From contig WIXG01000054.1 in assembly GCA_009869945.1 (NCBI GenBank), forward strand, positions 62,001-126,000: a stretch of 64,000 nt of DNA. Direction: 5' to 3'. Shown piece by piece: positions 34,884-46,400 of this stretch. The notes beneath the pieces are model-generated. The model worked only from the letters and a program-made list of their open reading frames with translations, searched no databases and was not told the origin of the DNA. The stretch's first letter is position 1, and every line of letters begins with the position of its first letter. Source of the DNA: Mesaphorura yosii. Taxonomy: Eukaryota > Arthropoda > Collembola > Poduromorpha > Tullbergiidae. The translations under genes and the position numbers were made by a program.

Positions 34884-36930
34884 ATGAAGCCCGTGCTCTG
34901 CAGCGTTCTGGTGCTCTTTATTTGGAGCGCCACAAGTAGGAATTTGCTCGCACCGGGACCAGCAGTAACTAAATTTGGCCGAGATGAGCCGATGGCGAGA
35001 CTCCGTGAGTTTAACTCATACTCCTGTTGCAAACCAGGAAAGTATTTCCCAAAATCTAGTATATTGTTCTCATTTTGACGCAGTTTTATTTAATCCATTA
35101 ACTCCTCGGCCATGCGAATTTGGAGGAGAATTTGGAACGGTTCACACACCGTACGTCACTAATTGCAGTGAAATACGATTGAATTCGGTTATGACTGATT
35201 AACATCGTTCATTCCCTTGTACTCCAGAAAAGCCTGCACGAACCGCGGTGGGATGTCGCTGAGTCCATGGACAGTACCCGGAGGAGGAGCTGCGGTGTGC
35301 TGCGCATGTAAGAAATCGTCAAATTCATACGGAATTGATTGAAAGATAATTTTTTATTCTGTTTTGATGCAAGTTGCTTCGACATGCAACGCACAAAACA
35401 ATATGATTGAAGTCACGCAAAATGTGACCACCCTGACCGGAGGTGAGCCCGATTGCATGTACATGATCCCAAGGGTATGTGTGAACTAAATTTTGAATTC
35501 AAAACAGATAACGCAGCTCTATGCATTTTGAACCCGTAACATCTTGCACTCAGGTCCGGTCGGCTACACTCCGAAGATCCATCTTGTTTAATCATCAACA
35601 ACAGCAGGTCACTCAAGCGCAGGAAACTTGCCAATTGAAAATAGAGCTTAATCTCACTTACACAGCTGCAGCACAAGATGCACCCTGCCAGGAGTATTTG
35701 CAAATAAATGGCTCAAGCACTGTCGCCGATGGATTTTCCATTTGTGGGACTACCAACGAGACAAGTAATCTGACACAACAATGGCGACTAACTTTTCCTG
35801 TCCTTTCCGGCAGTGAAGGAAGCCTTCACTGCCGTAAATTACTGCCACACATTTACTTGAGTTTTTGTTTTCATAGTTTATTTGTCGTATGGTGACAGCC
35901 CCTCCATTATTTTGAGATTTGTTGCCGAGAGCGGGACAAATCATACTGCACGAGTCACACGACTCGGCTGCAATCAACGAAACCTGCTTGGTAATTGACA
36001 GAGTATGCAATAGCAGAGAAGGTCAAATGCATAAAATGCTAATGCATGACAATTTTAGTTCCTGAGCACTGTTTACAGCAACTAGAAGGAACCGACCGGG
36101 TTGTAAGTTTTGGGTATCCCGATGGCATGGCCATGCCTCCGGCTGCTGAAACCACCCGCGACATTGCGCAGTCATACGCAATCTGTGTTCGAGCTCCACA
36201 AAACGCGATTGGAATCAGGGTAATTCCAAGACGTGACGCAGTAGCACTGGCCCATGGTGTATTATAATGAATTGAGTGGGTTAATTGTGTTTCATGATAG
36301 TGGAGGGAATGCCCACCAGATCCCAACCGTAAATCTGAGTTTTTCCTGTCAACATATTTTGCAAATGGCTTGGACCCCAGCATGCCGGATATATTCCGGC
36401 AAAACAACATGCCCGTAACTGGAGGCGTGTGTGAGGTGACTTCTTATGTCCAAGTTCATGGAGAAGCCAAGCACTGCGGAGCGCGGTTCGATCTAAACTA
36501 TGATACAGCTTCCGATCCGGGTGTTACAAGTATGATTTCCTGGCCAGACCATTATGGGACTGGGATCTATTATGCCAGACCCTGATCGTTCTGACTGAAT
36601 TATATCTTAGGCATTGCAAAACCTTTTATGCTGTACGTCAACACCAAGCTAGACGTCCACTCAAATTTTCCTACGTCACAATGGATATCCTTTCCCTTTC
36701 CGTACATTGACGGTGCTGAGCGTGAGCCTTGTGGCCAGGAGCTTGGCATTGAACCCTGGGCCATAGGATTTGAAAACGTTACTTGCATACCGAATTCACA
36801 TGTGGAGCAGTGCATGTGCATGCTAAAGATAGGGGGAGCGCCCGAACAACCGATTGAGATTGGGATTCCTCGAACTGGCTTCTGTCTAACGTACGAACTA
36901 ATCCTTCCACCGCCAGTGAGGTCAGGGTGA
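34884..36930 (+). CDS. Secreted CUB-domain-family protein, arthropod type
   Basis: Nine exons (34884..35004, 35084..35150, 35228..35307, 35374..35474, 35554..35833, 35877..35990, 36059..36219, 36301..36529, 36611..36930) give 490 residues with all phases consistent. The start was chosen at MKPVLCSVLVLFIWSATS, a signal peptide; an upstream in-frame ATG at 34740 is less likely. A short Cys module CEFGGEFGTVHTPKACTNRGG...AVCCAF comes first, then a CUB-like region with CQLKIELNL, CQEYLQI and FSICGTT. After that come further Cys-containing segments with the pattern YAICVRAPQNAIGIRWRECPP, and a C-terminal domain rich in Cys, Pro and Gly. Several N-glycosylation sequons occur, for example NLT and NETS. 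This arrangement is familiar from secreted arthropod proteins of unknown role. The exons are unusually small (67-320 bp). Confidence 0.75.
35808..35834. repeat. Perfect 12-bp inverted repeat at an exon end
   Basis: CGGCAGTGAAGG and its reverse complement CCTTCACTGCCG are separated by AAG. The hairpin covers the last 26 bases of CUB exon 5 and reaches the first base of its GTAAAT donor. Confidence 0.9.
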
Positions 36931-37256
36931 AGGTCCGAGTATTCGAGGCGCAGATTCATGCTTGGATCGATCTATTTGTCCAGTTCAATTATTGAGAAAT
37001 AGTTACATTTGTACTGTTCGCACATCCATGAGTCCATGAGAAGTGAGAATAAATGCTATGCTTGTTAAACAATGGAATATTTTGCACTCGGCAGCAGCAG
37101 AGAGGAAATTCAAACCAAAGCTTTTGCGTGTCAAGTTTTAAAGCCTTGCCTTACAACACAACTTTGCAAGCATTTAATTGACAATTAATTGACTAAAATC
37201 TTTTTGCGCTTTCGCTCTGAAACTCAAACTTGTTAGGCTGTGACTAGCGTCAGTAA
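36931..37256. other. Spacer between the CUB gene and SPATA20
   Basis: 326 bp with AATAAA at 37048 for the CUB gene. It should also hold the SPATA20 promoter. Confidence 0.5.
37048..37053 (+). terminator. Polyadenylation signal, CUB gene
   Basis: AATAAA 118 bp after the stop codon. Confidence 0.5.
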
Positions 37257-39808
37257 ATGAATTTAAATCCTCGACTTTCAAACCATCGTGTACTTCGTAT
37301 GTTTCACCGAAATCAGATATCCAAATATTTTAGAAGGAAATTAAGTCAAATTTTGTCAGCAAAAATGAGTAACAAATTGGGACAGGAGAAATCCCCGTAT
37401 CTTCTTCAACATGCACATAATCCTGTAAACTGGTAAGTTCCTCACCGAATTTGGAATTAGCGAATGCTTATATCGCCAGCAATGACATATGACATACTAC
37501 CACTCTTTATACAGGCTACCTTGGAACGATGAAACTATAGAACTTGCAAAAACTCTGCAAAAACCAATCTTTCTATCGTCTGGATACTCGACTTGTCATT
37601 GGTGCCATGTAATGGAGCGTGAATCATTCGAAAATCCAAGAATCGCGAGCATCATGAATGAGCATTTCATCAACATTAAGCTTGATCGCGAAGGTTGGTC
37701 AAGCACTGCAAGCATTTGCCCTGGCAAACCGAATTTAATGGTTTTGTCAAAGAGATTTGACCTTCGAAACTGAAAAATCTTCGGGTTTTGTTTCTGTGCA
37801 GAGCACCCGGACATTGATAAAATATACATGACATTCATTCAAGCAATCAGTGGCTCTGGAGGATGGCCCATGTCAGTATGGATGACTCCAGAGCTGAAAC
37901 CGTTCTACGGTGGAACATATTTTCCTCCGGAGGACCGCTACTTTGGTCGTCCCGGGTTCCGGGCATTGCTGGAATCACTCGGTGAGCAGTGGGTAGAGAA
38001 CAGGGACAAATGTCTTGAGTCAAGCAACAAAATTGTGCAAGTTTTGGAGAGAGGTGCGCAGCTGCCAGTTTCCGAGCAACTTCCGGTCGCTCTAGAGGTG
38101 GGGAAGAAATGCAATGATCAACTGGCTCGTTCATATGAGCCCACATACGGGGGCTTCTCCGAGCAGCCGAAGTTTCCACAACCAGTCAACCTTCAATTTC
38201 TGATCCAATACGCGAAATACGAGCCAAGATGCTTCAACATGGTTGATAAAACTTTAAAGTACATGAGGAAGGGCGGAATTTACGATCATTTGGGGAAGGT
38301 AAGACTCAATTCATTTGCCAGTCGCGCAGACAGGGATTAATTGCTATTTCACGCAGGGATTTTGTCGGTATTCGACGGATAAGAAGTGGCATGTCCCTCA
38401 TTTCGAGAAGATGCTTTATGATCAAGCGCAACTGACCCTTGTCTACCTCTATGCATACCTGCATTCGAAGGAAGAATTCTTTTCCGGGGTCGCGCAAGAA
38501 ATTTTGGAGTACGTATCACGAGACATGAGCATACCTGAAGGAGGATTTTACAGTGCAGAAGATGCTGATTCACTTCCCACTCACGAATCTACTGACAAAG
38601 CAGAAGGAGCATTTTACGCGTGGGAGCAGCATGAAATTGAGAGTTTGCTCGGCAACACAAAGCTATCCAACTCCGAAAAGCCAGCTGCGGAACTCTTCAT
38701 TGCAAGATTTGGTGTGAAGCCGAACGGAAATGTTGACCCTTATCAAGATCCGCACGACGAACTGAAGAAGAAGAATGTGATCTTCCAAGCTAAAGATATC
38801 CCTGCACTCGCGACGGAATTCGGAGTTGGCGAAGCTGAAGTACAGCAAGTGCTGGCCGAATCTTGTACAAGATTGTTTGAGTGGAGGAACGCAAATCGTC
38901 CTCGTCCGCACTTGGATAACAAGTTCATCACGTCGTGGAATGGGCTCATGATTTCTGCGTATGCTCAAGCCGGGTACATTCTCGCGAACCAAGCATACAT
39001 CGATCGAGCAGTGAAAGCAGGTGAATTTGTCCAGCAGCACATGCTGCGTGATGGCGATTTACTGCGCACCTGCTACTCCGACGGTGTAGGATCTGGGCAC
39101 CGAATAACGAACCTCCAGGCTCCGATTTACGGGTGCGTGGACGATTTTAGCAATGTCATCGCCGGAGCCATCGACTTGTTTCAAGCTACTGGGCACGCAA
39201 AATGGATAAAGTTGGCACTGGACCTTCAAACCAAGCAAAACGATTTGTTCTGGGATTCTTCTCCAACCGGTGGTGGTTATTTCAGCTCACGAGCAACCGA
39301 TAAGAGCGCAATTGTCCGAATGAAAGACGACGATGACGGAGCTGAGCCATCCTCGAATTCTGTCAGCTTGATCAATTTGCTTCGTCTGCAACACCTCTTT
39401 CCCGACAAATACTCCTCGTATATTGAGAGGTTATTGCTGCAGCTTGGAGACCGTCTCACCAAGATTCCAATCACATTACCACTCATGACCTGCGCCTTGT
39501 TGTCGATGAGGGCTGGTGTCAGGAGCTTTACGGCAGTGGGCAAGAATGTGGGCAGCAGTTCCCTCGTGCAAGCTTTGCGAAATAAATTACTGCCCACGGG
39601 AAGTTTGGTAATCTTGGTGGACATGCAGCACTCAGGAAACGTTGACTCGCTCAAGAATATCGTTCCAGTCATTACTGAAAGAGTGCAGGAGTTTGAAAAA
39701 TTGGGGCTCGGGCCGGATGAAGTAGTTATCTTTTCACGGAAACAATCGGGAGGAGGAACAGACACGGTGGCAAAAACCGTGGAAGAACTGGAGCAACTCT
39801 TTGAGTAA
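37257..39808 (+). CDS. SPATA20: SPATA20 / DUF255 thioredoxin-like protein (YyaL family)
   Basis: Large conserved protein with an N-terminal thioredoxin-like domain and an (alpha/alpha)6-barrel-like region, found in bacteria and animals; its biochemical role is unsettled. Four exons (37257..37432, 37515..37693, 37802..38298, 38357..39808) give 767 residues. The signature [19 protein letters not shown], the CxxC motif in [38 protein letters not shown] and [13 protein letters not shown] are all visible, followed by [23 protein letters not shown] and [11 protein letters not shown]. Translation from ATG 37257 adds 36 mostly basic residues ([19 protein letters not shown]) before MSNKLGQE, which looks like a mitochondrial presequence. 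Starting at 37365 would give the shorter form. AATAAA follows at 39921. Confidence 0.95.
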
Positions 39809-39920
39809 GATATTTCGTGTATGCTTCAATTATTAGTTTAGGAATGTGCGCATTAGAAATCGAAATTACTCATTACTTCTACTTTTAGATAGCGCATGTG
39901 AAAATGACGAACTTCATTAT

Positions 39921-39926
39921 AATAAA
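39921..39926 (+). terminator. Polyadenylation signal, SPATA20
   Basis: AATAAA 113 bp after the stop. Confidence 0.5.
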
Positions 39927-39968
39927 TCGTGTAAATTACTCTGTACATGAGTACGGTGCATATGCCTA

Positions 39969-39974
39969 TTTATT
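39969..39974 (-). terminator. Possible polyadenylation signal, BED-GATA gene
   Basis: Minus-strand AATAAA about 800 bp after the stop. Closer signals may exist; the assignment is tentative. Confidence 0.3.
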
Positions 39975-40773
39975 CTCACGTCTCACCAAAATTACACAGA
40001 TTATTCTGTACTTACATGCGGCATGATTATAAAAACTCACAACTGTGCAGTAAATACAAATTAAATGTCAATAAATAGAATACACTCTACATCATAACGA
40101 GTATAAAATACGAACAAGAATAAACACTAAGAAATTTTAACTGTGCTGACAACAAGATCTACAAGATTAACATAGGGTAAAATTTTGGGTTAGACTACGA
40201 GTAAAATCGACGTCTGTCTTTTCGCGAATTGTGCAAATGTAGTTTTCCGTTTTCGTGTCTTAAATGTTGCAATTACAAGAGCAAATCTGATTAACAGTTT
40301 ACAATTTTTGATTGAGTCAGAACAATTTGAGTGAAGAAGAGAAAAGACAGGACTCTTTTCGCTCCAGTATGCTATACAAGTAGTACATCATGCATCCACC
40401 GACGTTACCTACACACGCACACGTGCTTAAACGAAGTACAAAATGCTACACAATATTCACTAATAATACTTGGATTAATTATTCAGAATACAATAAGTTT
40501 CCTCGAACCATCAGATCTTACTAGGCGTTATTGTTAAGAGGTGCCTGAGCAAAAAGTAAATGAAAGAAGGTGGTTGTGGTTATTTTAACAAGTCTAATCT
40601 TACAATACACTTAACATGCTAAAAGATAGAAAAACGTTACAAGGAGATTACTCGAGTGGTTCTGAAATTCTGTAGAAATGCAACTGGGTTTCTTCAGTTT
40701 CTTGTTCTTGGCTAGTAGCAAAATGCGTTGAAGTATGGAGATTCTTGATTAAACTAAATGGAATCATTCCCGG

Positions 40774-43492
40774 TTAAAAGTCTTGGGCTCGCTTGATTTG
40801 GGTCGTGTATTGACCTGCAGGGATAAAATTGTTAGTCAACACCACGAATTGCATTATTTTTATAATTCATCAAGCTGTGCTTACCGTATGTTTTAGCATA
40901 AATGTTGCCTATTTGCTGCTGCTGTTGACCAGAGAATCCGCCTCCGGAGCGTTCCACTTTAACAGGCTGAACGTGTCCAATGAAGCCACCAAGACCCACT
41001 CCCATCATGCCTGTATTTGAGTTTGTACTAGTCGATGGTCTCTTCCGCTTCAAGGGGTCTCCGGGTGATCTTCGTTTACGCGTTCTTATCGATCCTGATG
41101 TCTGCATCATGTGCAGCGGTCTATTCGTACCGTGATGTTTGAAATAACAACCACACGCGTTGCACAATGGCTGGCCTTCAGGATTCCGTCTCCAGAGCGT
41201 AGTTTTCTCAGTGCCACAGTGCGAGCATTTGCTGCATTTTGGACGTTTTTGTTGTTGTTGATAATACTTTGTCTGTAGAAGTAGAAAATACCATTTCGTG
41301 AAATGAGTGTCATGAATAACGATTCTCAGTCAATTGGCATTTACCATGAGTCCTTGGATATCTCCATCCGCTGCTCCACTCATTTGTACTTGACACAAAT
41401 ATCCTGCGTCTGAACAACAAGCACCGTAAGCCATGCGGGTAAAGGCTGAGCAGTACAAGGATTCGCTGATTCGTGGATATTTACCTGACATTCCCGGTCT
41501 CTTCGAAGGTTGTCTCATCCCTGCCTGCATCCCGGGGACCATTCCTTGTTCCTGCATCTGATCGTCCGCGTCTTCACCGTCTTCATAGTCGACCTGTAGA
41601 AAGTGCAGAGGAAGCGAGCCTGAAAAGAAAAAAATCAAAACTTCCTGAGATTTCGTCCACTTCGTCAATGTGTTTGCGCTACAGTATACTCTCTATTTTG
41701 ACGATACTAGGTTTCTACAGTCACTTGATTATACTTTTATTACTTACCATCGCCTTGTGAATCCATTTCGTCTTCCATACCCATATCATCTCCGTTGTCC
41801 AAACCGTCTTCACCATTGTCATCGTCATATTGCTCGGATTCGTCCGCTGCCAGGCTCGAGACTCCACTAATTTCCAAGTTAGACGTTTCTCCCTCATCGT
41901 CATTAGCTTCGCCATCGGATTTGCTTCCGCCTTCGTTCTCGGTTTTGATCTTCACATTCTCCGTATCCTGATCGCTACTTGCGGAAACGGCTGCCGAGGC
42001 TGATGGAGAAGTGGATGTAGACAGTGCCTCCCGCAGTTTGGAAGTGGATTCATCCGCAGCCGCTCCTTGTGCGTCGTCCTGAGGTTTGGTCAACAAAACC
42101 TCCAACTTGGGTTTGATCGCCGGGCTTGTTTCCGTGGATGGTCCTGTGTTAACGGGAGCAATTGTGAGTGCAGAGTTGACATTGATTGGAGTAGTGGAAT
42201 TGTTGCTTCTGTTCAGAATACTTGTAATGATGCTATTGCTGCTGGGTTTTTCAACCAGTTTCGGTGGCGCTGGAGCAATTGGACGAAGTTTAGGGAGCAT
42301 TTTTTTCTGTTGTGCAACGAGATTTGGAATATTTGGATTGCGTCGCTGCTGCTGAGTTGACAGAAGCTGCTGTCGTAGTTGGGCATTTTTATTGCTGTTT
42401 GAGTGCATCACGTTTCCATTTGATCTTCGCATAAATTGAGATTTGTTGGCAACACCGACACCGCCCGCAACCTGGCTGTACCTCAACTGAGATTTCAGAT
42501 CATGCCCTGCAATATATCGTTAGGTCATGAAATCCAGAGCGAGTAATGTTGGATATTATTTGTGATCAATAATTTACATCTCTTCATACCAAAGGTATCT
42601 CGGGCCCATATTTCAACCCTTTTATTGAATCGTTCTTGCTCGCTTAACTTTTGCTTGAAATATACAAGCTCGGTTTCCATTGCCTCAAACTTTTGCTCGT
42701 AATATGCCAATTCTCTCTGTATCTGCCGCAGGACATGATTGCTCGAGCTATTTGAAGCCTGAGCTTTTCTATTTGTGGGACCTAAGTGGCAAACAATTTA
42801 TAAATGTGCAGATTCAACAACGATGCGAAAATATGTCAAACAACTTAATTTACTCACCTTGCGACGAGTAGTATTCATCATAATCTTGACTGTAATCGTA
42901 CTCGGGCCCATCATCTTCCACAATCATAGTCGTTACAGGAATTCTTGACATTCCCTCTTCATCGTCAACAAGATCTTCGTCTTCCTCACCCGTGCCTTGG
43001 TACTGATTCGTATAGTCTCCGTACCCGTCTTCCGTCGAATCGTAAGCATCTGGCTGTTCCATACTGTCTTCGTAATAATCTGACATTGTGCTATTGTTAT
43101 TGGAATTCACAGATCTGTTATATTTAATCAAAGCTGGAGGCTTCAGTCTGCCACCACCTCCAACGCGGTTGTCCGTCGACTGTCGTCTTGTTGCTTGACC
43201 TGAAGATGACGAAGTCGGAGAAGTAGGTCGGCTTTTTTCATGAATCGATAAGTGTTTCCTGAGATTTGACACCACGCGACCCTTCAATTCGCGACGACAT
43301 GTTTTGCAAGTGGAAACGTTTCTTTCAGGATCGAATTCGAATTGCGCACAAACTCTAAAATTAAAAGGTAAGTTTGCATTTAAATTTTCAAAATTCTTAG
43401 TTTTTCAATGAATTTACTTACGAGGCCGCACTCTGTTCCCGAAGGGCCCGATCAACCTCTTCTGGAAGCTGGGCGCTCACGGTAGCACTCAT
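40774..43492 (-). CDS. GATA-type zinc-finger transcription regulator with an N-terminal BED-like finger
   Basis: Seven exons (43492..43422, 43354..42858, 42781..42578, 42506..41748, 41619..41345, 41272..40885, 40814..40774) give 744 residues. Residues about 24-62 form a BED-like C2H2 finger: [18 protein letters not shown] followed by [11 protein letters not shown] (CxxC, HxxxH). A Ser-rich linker, acidic regions and a short coiled-coil segment ([20 protein letters not shown]...[16 protein letters not shown], about residues 200-245) follow. The C-terminal part has one GATA finger, [18 protein letters not shown] then [20 protein letters not shown], and a basic tail [18 protein letters not shown] that resembles the DNA-binding extension of the GATA C-finger. 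The usual Leu after CNACG is replaced by Cys. Only one GATA finger is present. A 96-bp in-frame segment within exon 5 starts with GTAAAT and could be an optional intron. Confidence 0.85.
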
Positions 43493-46400
43493 GCTAGCTG
43501 ACTACCTAGACCAGTCTGATCCACGATGCTGAATCAGCACAACCACGTTACGTTAAGCCGGGAAGTCGAACTTCAGCAAAAATGATGAACTCAATTCAGG
43601 TTCACGATGATAATGACCACTCGGAATAAATGCTCGCGAATGCAATTGACAGATAGCTGAAAATCAAATAAACACAATAAATGTTCTGATTAGATAAAGC
43701 ACTACTGTCATTGTCATTGTAATGCAGAACTCCACAAAACGCGTAATGTCAACAGATAATATTTGCAGACCGACTTACCGGATTTGTATTAACTTGGAAA
43801 AGCTGCTGGTATCGTTTTAGCGCAAATCAGATCGAATCTTCCAGATGCGTAGTTGTGGATAAGGATGACAATGGCAGATTTGCGGAGTACACAGTGGTAG
43901 TTGGCGCACGATGAATAATCACGACACGGATAAGTCTGTATTGTACACAATCAGAAGATGATTAATCCTGCTGCTGCGACGCGAAGGTGAATAATACTTG
44001 TTTGGAATACGCGAAAACGAGTGGATGACGAATACAAAGTAATTGATTTTTACAAATGGTTCTCCAAGGCAGGAGCCGTCGTCTTGATAAACGTTGTGCT
44101 AAATAGATACAGAGTGGTGGAGATACGTGATAGCAGCAGTAGAGCCAGAATGAAAAGGAATTGCATGCGTTGCGAGTGGACGAGCGTCAATTCGATGATT
44201 CCTTCCCCTGCGTTGCTTGCCTGCTTCCTTTCTTTCTTCTCAGCACACAACGCAAGCAGATGCAGAGTAGCAGTGGTTGGGTTTTCTGATAAGTATACAA
44301 AGAAGGTGATAGACAAGTATTAGTGTTAATGTACAGCAGCAGGAGCACGAGTGGGATTGTTACTGCCGCACTGCACGATACGAGACGAGGCGATATGGCA
44401 TCGCTCGACTCGCATGGAGGCATTCGATTCGAATTCTACTCAGATCAGTAATAAGAACATTCGCATCACAACAAGTATTCGAGTATTATGGCAATAACAA
44501 CAAGGACACGCTCAGAGCGCCGTCGTCGACCTCCTATCAACGTCGTATCTGAATTCCCTTCAATGCATGCATACAGTGAGCAGCACAGAAGCACTGTTCG
44601 CAGAGCTTCCGCTCGTAATCCGTATCACTCACTGTGCTTTATATCGCTTCTTGATCATCGATCATGCTCGTAACAAGGAAAATAAAATGGCAATAGAAAT
44701 AGCAATGGCAATAGCAGCTTGTGAAATTATGTGGCAATGGTATTTGTGGAATTTAGAGCAACAGAACACCTCTTGCATTTGCATGGATTTTGGGTTATGT
44801 CACATAAACCTGAGCGCGGTACGTATCAAGCACAGCGACAGCATATTCACTCATCGTACGTAATTATTGATGAACATGAACCAATTTACTTCACCTGCCT
44901 GCTTGCCTCTCGCTGCCCCTTGTACGTATCAGTAAACTTGGTATGTGTGTTCACAAATACTACACGGACAATGCTGAGACAAAACAAAAAACACCTTCCC
45001 TTTTTCTCTACGCTAAGCCATACCAGCTAAGATCTATGTTTTGGTTGAGTTGCTGCTATCTCCACTGATCTGTAAATTAATATAACCCTTCCATTTCCAC
45101 CTCTCTTGGCTTGCCTTGCCTTTTGTGTATGACTGCGCTCTGGCTTGCTTTCTGTCTATTGGCTGGCCGAGGCCGAGACGCCGAGAGTTCGCATCGCTGT
45201 TGATAATATGGTATGGTGATATGATTTCATGGGTTGATAGACGATACAAGCAAAATGGCGTGGCCTTGTGAATAAACTCGACACTTATCGTATAATTGTA
45301 CAGTGCAACTCAAGGTCTGCCTTCGACGCGTTTTGGGTTTTTGATGGTATTCGCACAATGCAGCAGGCGAGCACCAAGACAATTAGTGTCAGTGTCGGCT
45401 GCTCCTATCAGACAAACGTAGAGGCAGAAATTCGTATGTATTTCTCATATGAAACGAACCACCCATTTTTGTGAAGACAAGAATCCCATCTTCTGCGTAT
45501 ATCAGTATCAAGTTATGTAAACGTAAACTCTGCTAAGTGATAGCGCGAGAGTGGTGACGCTTGCCCTGTCTGGTCTCTTTATAAAATATGCAAAAATCAC
45601 TGATAACAAAATAATGAAGTAACATTTCTCGATTCTTGAAATGGCATGCAAGGACAACTTAACGATATGAAGGAGCATTTAGGCATTGGGAGATTATTTA
45701 ACCGCAAAATAGACTGATAGGAATGCTGCTGTTCTACTGCAATACTCTGAGGTCGCTCAATACTCAGAACAAAGAAACGATACTTGAATATTGCTCAGGT
45801 TGACGAACCAATAAAACGTATTCTTGTGAATTGTTTGAGTAAACACAACACTTACGACAATCGTGAAATTTTGCTGAGTGCTGACTCTGATCGATTCTTT
45901 GACGCTGAATATTGAGAATGCAATACGCGTTCAGGCGTTGAATGCTCGATGAATGTTTTGACGCCTTGACAGAATTCAATTCCAGAAGTATGAAGACGGT
46001 TCCACAAGCGCCCAAGAACAGTGAACGAGTTCTGCCTGGACAGTAAACAGAAAATCTAATAGCGCAAACCTGAGCAAGGGAAGACATAGCGATATGAACT
46101 TCATGCAACAACACCTACCAATTGGATTTGTGACCACAAAATGGAAGTTCCTTACCTCTTACTCCACACTCCGACTCCTTATTTCCACGCTTGAACTGAT
46201 TTGTGAACTTAATTTACCAGCTTTGAGAAAGCCACCAAGGAATTTTAATTTCAGAAACTTTAGTTTTATGCCATGAGTTGAGGTCGAAAAAAAGAAACTG
46301 TCGAGGAATCAAAGGTTAATCGTTTGTGGTACCTTTACGTCTTGCGCGACAATTCACCTCCAGTCTGTTCAAAACGAGAACTAATCTGCAGTTTTGTTCT

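Larger units (their letters stand above)
39809..40773. other. Convergent 3' UTRs of SPATA20 and the BED-GATA gene
   Basis: About 965 bp. A plus-strand AATAAA at 39921 and a minus-strand AATAAA at 39974-39969 lie back to back, implying a long (about 800 nt) 3' UTR for the GATA gene. No other gene seen. Confidence 0.5.

Noticed and set aside
44021-44323. Open frame of 100 codons in the GATA 5' flank
   Set aside because: It starts with GTG, has no ATG, no splice sites that join neighbouring frames and no recognisable protein; it more likely falls in 5' UTR or intron.
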